DNA of 64,000 nucleotides. Origin: Ovis canadensis. Taxonomy: Eukaryota > Chordata > Mammalia > Artiodactyla > Bovidae. A model generated the notes under the pieces. That model saw nothing but the letters and a program-made list of their open reading frames with translations. It did not search any database and was not told the DNA's origin. The stretch is taken from NCBI RefSeq assembly GCF_042477335.2, contig NC_091247.1, positions 41,591,501 through 41,655,500 on the forward strand, read 5' to 3'. Shown here in pieces: positions 57,483-64,000 of this stretch. The first letter of the stretch is position 1; every line of letters begins with the position of its first letter. A program made the translations under genes and the position numbers.

Positions 57483-58640
57483 TTACTAATGGGCCCAGCA
57501 GAAGCATTTTTCATTTCTATTACAGTGTTTTGATCTCTAGGACATTTTTTTATTTTATTTTTTTTTTCAGACATGGACTGGCGATTCAATTCTTACATGA
57601 TAGTATACATGTTAGAATTCCCATTTCTTTTAGAATTCCCATCTCTCTGCATATATTATATATCTGGTCTTGTATATTATTTACCTTTTCCATTTAGATC
57701 TTTAGCATATAAACTATAGTTGCTTTAAATACATGATATGATGATTCCAACATCCCAGCCATATCTGGGTCTGGTTCTGATCTTTGCTCTGTTTCTTTAA
57801 ATTGGTTGGTTTTTGTTCACTTCTATTTTGATTTTTTGCCTTTTAGTGTGCCTTGTAATAGTTTTTTGAAGAGTTGACATGGTGTATGGGTTATAAGGAA
57901 CTGTAATAAATAGATCCTTAATAATCCAATGGTAAATTGTGACAGGAGGGACAGTATTCTATAGACCTATGAATTGATCTCAGTTTTTTAGCTAGCCTAT
58001 TTCTCTGGGTTGTGAACTTCAAATTTTGAAGTATTTCATGTTTTTTTTGGGGGGGTGGTGGTTGTTTGTTTTCAACCCCTTTCATGATACAAGATGGCTA
58101 GAGCTGGCTGGAGTTGGGGATTTCCTTCCCCCACGGGGACTAGGTTTGGATAACATCCACAGTGAGGGCAGGCTTTCTTAAGAAAAACAGAGGGATCTGA
58201 TATATATTTCAGAATGGCTCCTTTTTTCTCTCTCCCTAGCAGAAGCCCAAAAAGATTTTTTTTTTCCTCTGATACTCACTGTGAGAACCCAGTTGAGCTC
58301 CTGATGATAAAACTCACAAACGTGTGAGGGCCACCTAATGACTGAGTTGCCTGGAATTTTCGCCTCTCAGGCTTGTCCACACTTAGCCTCAGCAATTCAT
58401 CAATCCCAATGTAGTTTTCTTATCCCAGTACTGATTCCCACAGAAGTTTCCGCTCCTCTCAGGTGTGGTTCTCTGTATTCACCATCTGTCTCTCCAATTT
58501 TAGGAGCAGAAATTGGCCCTGTGACCCCAGTTCTCCGACATATCTAAGAAGGGTTGTTGACTTTTCAGTTTGTTCAATTTTTTATTTGTTGTTATGGTGG
58601 AGCAATAACTTCTAAACTCCTTATATACTAGACTAGACAA
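57483..58640 (-). mobile_element. Old L1 ORF1 start and 5' UTR, antisense
   Basis: 'catttctattacagtgtttt' at 57513 and 'aattcccatctctctgcata' belong to the ORF1 start region. From about 57700 to 58625 the order ('tctgggtctggttctgatct', 'gggttgttgacttttcagtt') matches what I remember as the upstream end of old L1. If so, 51878-58640 was one nearly full-length L1. Confidence falls towards the right end. Confidence 0.62.
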
Positions 58641-58939
58641 CTTTTTAGCAAAATTACCATCAAGGTCGTATAAGAGAGAGTATGTATGAGTAACCAGAGC
58701 TTGAGACCCAAGTTCAAAACATAGCATCCCCTCTTGTTTGTTATAAACTGTTGGCAATTTACTCCGCCTGTCTGACTCTAGGTTCCTCTTATATAAAAAG
58801 GGGTATTGATATGTTGTTTTGAGGTTTTATGTATACATAGATGTATATCTTTTCAGTTCAGGATCTGGTGAGTCATAAGTCTTTAATAATTGTTAGTTCC
58901 TTTCCCTTTTCCTCTTATCAGTTGCCATAATAAATCGCT
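58641..58939. other. Unassigned non-coding sequence
   Basis: Nothing recognised. Confidence 0.5.
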
Positions 58940-59065
58940 TAATCTCCCTGAGGCTATTTCTTCATCTTTCAGATGAGGATAACAATGCCTAAGCTTACCA
59001 ACTCACAGAACTGTTTTGATAATCAAAGAGCCAATGTATGTCATCATATTTATAAAGAAAGAGGA
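58940..59065 (+). mobile_element. MIR SINE, old
   Basis: 'gcttaatctccctgaggcta', 'cagatgaggataacaatgcc' and 'gaactgttttgataatcaaa' match the MIR core in plus orientation. Confidence 0.75.
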
Positions 59066-61158
59066 TAAGTTATTAAACAAAGACAAGGCAAGAATATTAG
59101 CACCATAATAATAATTATCATTATCATTACAAATATTCAAGGCTGTGGCTGACTCACCTGTCTTTGTGAAGTTTGATACAAAATCATAAAAGTCTTACAT
59201 GACGATCCAGCCTGAGTAATTTTCCAAATGATTGCTTGCTTTAACTTTTTTTTTCTGCAATAATCAAAGCTCTTCATCTCCAAGAATTTATAAGACTTAT
59301 GAAAAGAACGTCTGGTTATCTTTCCTGAATTTCACAGAAATGCACAATAGAGGACTGCAAACAGAAAGCTACAGTTCTCCCTCTTCCCCCACCTCCAAGC
59401 AGAGCTGTTGAATCTTACCTTCACAGAAGCCAGTATTTTACCCACCCTCTAGTTCCTGCCAGTGAGGATATTTTGGTGTACTTAAATGTGTAACCATCAA
59501 GACCAAAGGCATCATTGAACATTCTAAGCCCTGCACAACAGAAAGGCCCAAAGAGACCTCAGAAATTGTTCAGAGTCCTTCTCTGCCATCCTTATTTTAT
59601 GGGTGTTTCCTCCAAGGCTTCCCATTTTCCAGGATATCCTACTCAATATTTTCACCCCACCAGACTTAAATAATTGACTGGCTGTTCCCAGTACTACAAG
59701 ATCTAAAGAAAAGGTTATTTTTGTCTCACTGCACAAGGACTTCTCACTACTTGAAGAGCTAGAGTATTCTCCTGGAACTCATGCCCTTAGAGCTGTCAAA
59801 TTAGGTCTTTCTTCAGCATGTTAAACCAAAAGGCCAACAACACAACCAGCAAAGGTGGTCCCTTTACCTGCATCCTTTTCTGCTATTTCAAGTGAAAGAG
59901 CTCTGCATTGCCAATGGATACTAAGCATTTGCATAACTACTTATCATTGAACTCTTACTGTTGGTATGTCTTGCTAAAAAGAAAAAAGAAAGCTCTTTTT
60001 GCTGGATCTTGCCTAGGCAGCAGTTTTCTTTATAGCGTCGTTCATTACCATCCTCGCATTAATCCTGAGCACTGCAATGCCTCCCTGGGATGAGGTTTCC
60101 CTTCCTCTCCATATAGTTTGCTTTTCACTGTAGCTGCTGAGCGGCATAAATCAATACAATGCACACCATAAACACCACAAGTGCTAACCCTGCCAATTGG
60201 CTCTCTTTAATTGGTTTCAGCTAAAAACCTGTAAACCTATTTGAAGTGAAAAGGCAGACAAATCAAAGGCAAGATGGATGACCTGAAACCCTTGCTGGGC
60301 CAAGGGTTGCGAGCTCCAACATGGTATTTTTCATCTCTGTCATGGGTTTTTTCCATTTCTCTCTGGATCCTTTCTACTTCCCAGGTATTATTCATCAGCT
60401 GCCTCTACATTTATAATTATGGGAAGGAAAGCGTAAATACTCCAGAGGCTGGATGGTGCATTTTAGAAATTGTACTAATGGAGAAAGCAACTTGGATAGA
60501 ATAAATACTCCCCACAATAAGTGCTCTATTGACAATTTTTCATAGTTGCCCTCTTTACAAGTAAACTTAAGCCCTGATGAATTCTCCCTCAAATGTCACA
60601 CACAAATGACAGATTTGCTGGACATTTGTATCACCAGGCTGACTTTTACAATCCTATGGCTTTGTTTATTCAAAATGCGTTTACTTTTCGATTTGCATTG
60701 CTGCAGGGAGAGCCCATGGTTCAGATATTTGTCCATTTGTTTATCTACAGTGACAACAGTGCCGGGGGTACAGCTCAGTTTCCAAAAACCTATCATTCAG
60801 CTGAGGCTGAGGAGATTGGATGAAGCTATTTCACCTGAGGGGTTCTAGGTCAAAGGCCTCCAGGAATGGCCTGTTCACTAAACTGGTCCTGAGTTGATGA
60901 CAGTCCACTTTCTTCCCCTGGCCTGAGGTGAATCCTCTAGTCAAGCCAATTAGATAGTCCATGATCAAAGCCACTGAGCCAGGGACCTTTTTCCAGAAGG
61001 TTCCAAATCTTGTCAAGCATGCAGTGGTATTTGAAAAAGTGAGCTCATGTGTTCAACAAATGATAATTTAAAATATGTGTTAAAGTAGCCACAGAGAAAG
61101 CCCCTAAGTAGAAACAAACCAAGACTGACACTCAATGAAGTGCTTGTCAAACAGTAAG
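59066..61158. other. Repeat-poor unassigned block
   Basis: 2.1 kb without a recognised mobile element. A perfect octamer word (ATTTGCAT, i.e. ATGCAAAT on the minus strand) is at 60691-60698. Short frames, such as 60274-60504 and 60546-60848, have no recognised domain. It could be a regulatory island, but nothing in the sequence alone shows that. Confidence 0.5.
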
Positions 61159-61235
61159 ACATGTGCATGCATGCACACACACACACACACACACACGCGC
61201 GCGTGCGCGCGCACACACACACACACACACACACA
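61159..61235. repeat. 77-bp perfect alternating purine-pyrimidine tract
   Basis: ATGTGCATGCATGC, then (CA)n, then a CG-rich centre (CGCGCGTGCGCGCG at about 61197-61211), then (CA)n again, with no break in the alternation. Such tracts, and especially the CG core, favour left-handed Z-DNA. Length polymorphism is likely. Confidence 0.97.
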
Positions 61236-61959
61236 ACTTTGGAGAAAAGAAGCTTTCACTGGGCATGTTTCATAAACAGGGAATTTCTTAGGCAGTTACC
61301 ACATCTAAATTAGCATTTCAATAACACAATCGTTTCATCACACTCTTGAAACCACTTTTATCTTTCATTTTATTTAAATAGGGCAGCGGCCAAATTTTAT
61401 GAGAGGCTAGATGCTAAGGCAGCCCCAAACTTGATTCATAAATCTTCCACCCAATTCAGGGAGTACAAATGCAGTCATCTGGCGTGTTCATTCAGATCTT
61501 TCTTTAGTGTTATTTTATGGTTCTCATTAGCAGCCCCCAAAATTCTCCTGGCATAGTTTTCAGGGTTCACTGTGAGGCTGAATTTCTAGTCACACCCTCA
61601 GGATAAGGCTGATGGTATTAATATAAGGTTACATATATTACATCTCTCCCACCCAAAGTTTACATGCGTGTAGAAGGAAGATCCCTATTAGAGTACTTTT
61701 AAGCCAAACCAGCCATCAAGACCTGGCCTTTGATCAGAGATTCAGAATAGGATGCTCAGAACATCTCATTATAACAAGTGCAGGTCAAGGTCAAGTTTTC
61801 TGAAGCACAGAGCCCACTCCTCTTGTTTTGGATTGAAATCATCAAGAATATTTCTTTTCTTCAGTTTTTACCTCCTATGATGGCACAACACTTCCCCCCA
61901 TACACACTTACCTCCCTCTTTAGGTGACCCAGGCACAACTTCATTTATTGAAGGCATTA
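61236..61959. other. Unassigned non-coding sequence
   Basis: No element or gene is recognised. Confidence 0.5.
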
Positions 61960-61967
61960 AGTTTCCC

Positions 61968-62097
61968 TGTTTTATTTTATTTTTAAACAACTGAGATTTT
62001 TTTTCTTTTTTCTGCACAACACAGCATGCGGGGTCTTAGTTCCTTGACCAGGGATGGAAGTGCTGAGTCTTAAACACTGGACCACCAGGAGAGTCCC
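61968..62097 (-). mobile_element. CHR-type tRNA-derived SINE
   Basis: Reversed CHR SINE: tail TTTTATTTTATTTTT, 'ggggtcttagttccttgacc' (62029-62048), and head complement ACCACCAGGAGAGTCCC. AGTTTCCC at 61960-61967 and 62098-62105 is the probable target duplication. Confidence 0.9.
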
Positions 62098-62252
62098 AGT
62101 TTCCCCATTTTTAAATGACTTTAAGAAGCTGTTTCAAAGCCAGTGATCACAGAAGATGCTATAATACCAACGTGCTATTCATTATAAAGTTTTTCCCAGC
62201 CTGTGTGTTTGCTACTATGTAGAAGAGATTGAGGGGAGATGAGGGTGCATTT

Positions 62253-62437
62253 GGGAAAGACCCTGATGCTGGGAAAGATTGAGGGCAGGCGGAGAAGGGG
62301 ACAACAGAAGATGAGATGGTTGGATGGCATCACCGACTCAATGGACATGAGTTTGGATGGACAGGGAGGCCTGGCGTGCTGCAATTCATGGCGTCGCAAA
62401 TAGTCAGACATGACTGAGTGACTGAACTGAACTGAAC
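62253..62437 (+). mobile_element. BovB 3' tail fragment
   Basis: Plus-orientation BovB end with a short internal deletion after 'gacatgagtttgg' (about 62355), ending in GAACTGAACTGAACT. Confidence 0.9.
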
Positions 62438-63313
62438 TATCCAGCAATAAACAGTTGAAAAGAGTTGGAAGGTGCTTTCTTTTGCAGCCTGCATTACAAG
62501 TTTACTGGGAGTGAAAAAAAAATCACCTCATCATTCCTGTTTCTGTGAGTTGAGCTATTTAAAATGCAGTGGAAGGGGACACAACAATTTTCCACAGATA
62601 AGCCTGCCTAGATGGTCAGAGAACTATCAATTTACTTTAGTTTGTTCACAAACACAGAGAAATAGCGAGATTTCTCAGCACAGAACTCCTTTTCTAACTT
62701 TCTCTTTCCCTAACATCCCTACCTCCACCTGAAAACACACACACACACACAATTGTCTGGGTTTTGGCAAACGCTCTGTTGACAATCCTTATCTAATTGT
62801 AGGCTCATTAGAAGGAGATGTTGAAAGTGGAATTCTTCTGATCTACCATTCGGCTTTTTCTTTTTCTTTTTTTCTTTCCATGGCTCATTTCATGTTTAAT
62901 CTTTAAAGTGAAGATAAATCTCTACAGGAAAAGCAAAATATCCCTTTAATACCAGTGTCTACATAGCTTAACCTTTCCCTAAAAAGATTTTTCATTTCAT
63001 TCAATAGCTTAAATATGAATGCCCATTGAAAGAGGCTAAATGCAAGATTGCAAAAAGTAGAGTGACTGTGCCAACTTCTAGCTCTAAGACAGGTTTCACT
63101 CTCCCAGGGTCACCATGTTACTGAATTAGCCTGCTCCAATGCAGTGAGCTGGGGGTATGAGTTCAGAGTGTGAGGTGTATTGAGAGTGTAAGGGGGCTGT
63201 TTTGCTGGCAACAGTTCCCATTTATGTTCACTGTTCCTATAACCACCCAGAATCAAAATGAGGTCCTCATAATACAGTTAGAGAAAAGATACTGATTCAC
63301 TTTGCAGTACAAT
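62438..63313. other. Unassigned non-coding sequence
   Basis: Only a (CA)n run at 62733-62752 and a T/C-rich patch at 62854-62879 stand out. Confidence 0.5.
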
Positions 63314-63326
63314 AGAAACTAAGACA

Positions 63327-63599
63327 CAAAGAAGGCAACGGCACCTCTACTCCAGTACTGTTTTGCCTGGAAAACCACATGGACGGAGGAGCCTGGCAGG
63401 CTTCAGTCCACAGGGTTGCTAAGAGTCCGACACAACTGAGCAACTTCACTTTCACTTTTCACTTTCGTGCATTAGAGAAGGAAATGGCAACCCACTCCAG
63501 TGTTCTTGCCTGGAGAATCCCAGGAACGGGGGAGCCTGGTGGGCTGCCGTCTATGGGGTCGCGCAGAATCGGACATGAATGAAGCAACTTAGCAGCAGC
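63327..63599 (+). mobile_element. Bov-A2 SINE with 13-bp target-site duplication
   Basis: Two BovA units with the ACTTTCACTTTTCACTTTC linker and a (GCA)n end. Direct repeats AGAAACTAAGACA (63314-63326) and AGAAACGAAGACA (63600-63612) differ at one base. Confidence 0.95.
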
Positions 63600-63612
63600 A
63601 GAAACGAAGACA

Positions 63613-64000
63613 ACATTGTTTCAATTATACGCTAATAAAACTCTTTTAAAAAGCAGAATTTCAGAATGAAAGACCATTATAAAAAGACTAAAAAACTACT
63701 GATGTTTCATACTTCCAAAGACGACTGGAAACACCTTTCTATCTCCTAACACTAATGCGTTGTAGCCAAGCAGCCCCTTAAAGTTCTAGGGAGTTCTGTT
63801 TCTCTTGATTACATAAGTTGTCTGGGGAAAATCAGTCTATCCACCTTTCCTTCTGATTTCATCAGTCTGTTCCTACCTAGATTTTATCTAGAACTAGATG
63901 TCAAAGAGAAAGTGTCTTGACCACATTTTCTCTCCAGTCTAACTGGTAATTCTGAGCCAAATGTCCCCACCAACCAAATGCAATGGAAGATTTGACACAG
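63613..64000. other. Unassigned non-coding sequence
   Basis: Nothing recognised up to the end of the window. Confidence 0.5.

Noticed and set aside
61013..61234. Cysteine/valine-repeat protein on the minus strand
   Set aside because: It is translation of the (CA)n/CG tract.
1..64000. CRISPR array, bacterial operon or phage system
   Set aside because: The regularly recurring sequences are dispersed ruminant LINEs and SINEs on both strands, with no spaced short direct-repeat array.

Overview
This window is repeat-dense, AT-rich nuclear DNA of a ruminant, probably a bovid such as cattle or a close relative. The diagnosis rests on many copies of BovB (an RTE-clade LINE), the Bov-tA and Bov-A2 SINEs it mobilises, two CHR-type tRNA-derived SINEs of cetartiodactyls, and ruminant L1 3' ends. 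I find no intact host protein-coding gene, no functional RNA gene and no CpG island. By hand count, BovB sequence fills roughly a quarter of the window, and L1 of several ages fills a further large share.

Layout. 1-1296 is unassigned. 1297-6956 is a pile-up of three BovB copies in both orientations. 7224-12348 is SINE and L1 debris, including a ruminant L1 3' end (9842-10860). 13085-15664 holds a Bov-tA, a two-headed BovB composite and a BovB tail. 16780-18425 holds old L1 pieces and a Tigger (pogo-type) transposon relic. From 18426 to 21746 an L1 in + orientation is interrupted twice: by a BovB (18787-20061) and by a ~1.16 kb insert carrying a Bov-tA, a TA/TG microsatellite and a decayed exon that I identify as GPR26 (orphan GPCR, transmembrane helix 6 region). 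21746-25000 is a near full-length BovB with an open endonuclease domain. 25010-26605 holds L1 pieces and a Bov-tA. 26620-40782 is sparser, with a few SINEs, MIR and L1 ends and long unassigned stretches. 40783-44370 is a BovB with a second BovB and a Bov-tA nested inside it. 49650-50270 is a scrambled BovB/SINE patchwork. 51878-58640 is one old L1 in minus orientation, split by a BovB and three SINEs. 59060-64000 is mostly unassigned, with a 77-bp alternating purine-pyrimidine tract, one CHR SINE, one BovB tail and one Bov-A2.

The elements form a layered record. Old L1, MIR, L2 and Tigger relics are the substrate. BovB copies, which encode endonuclease and reverse transcriptase, landed in them and in each other. 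Bov-tA and Bov-A2 SINEs, which share the BovB 3' tail, landed last and often keep clean target-site duplications. All BovB reading frames here are broken, so nothing in the window looks able to move on its own. The most unusual points are the GPR26 exon carried with a SINE into an L1, a ~54-bp direct repeat around a nested BovB, a BovB composite with 3' ends at both outer edges, and the 49.6-50.3 kb patchwork. Repeat names come from memory of consensus sequences, not from a database search.
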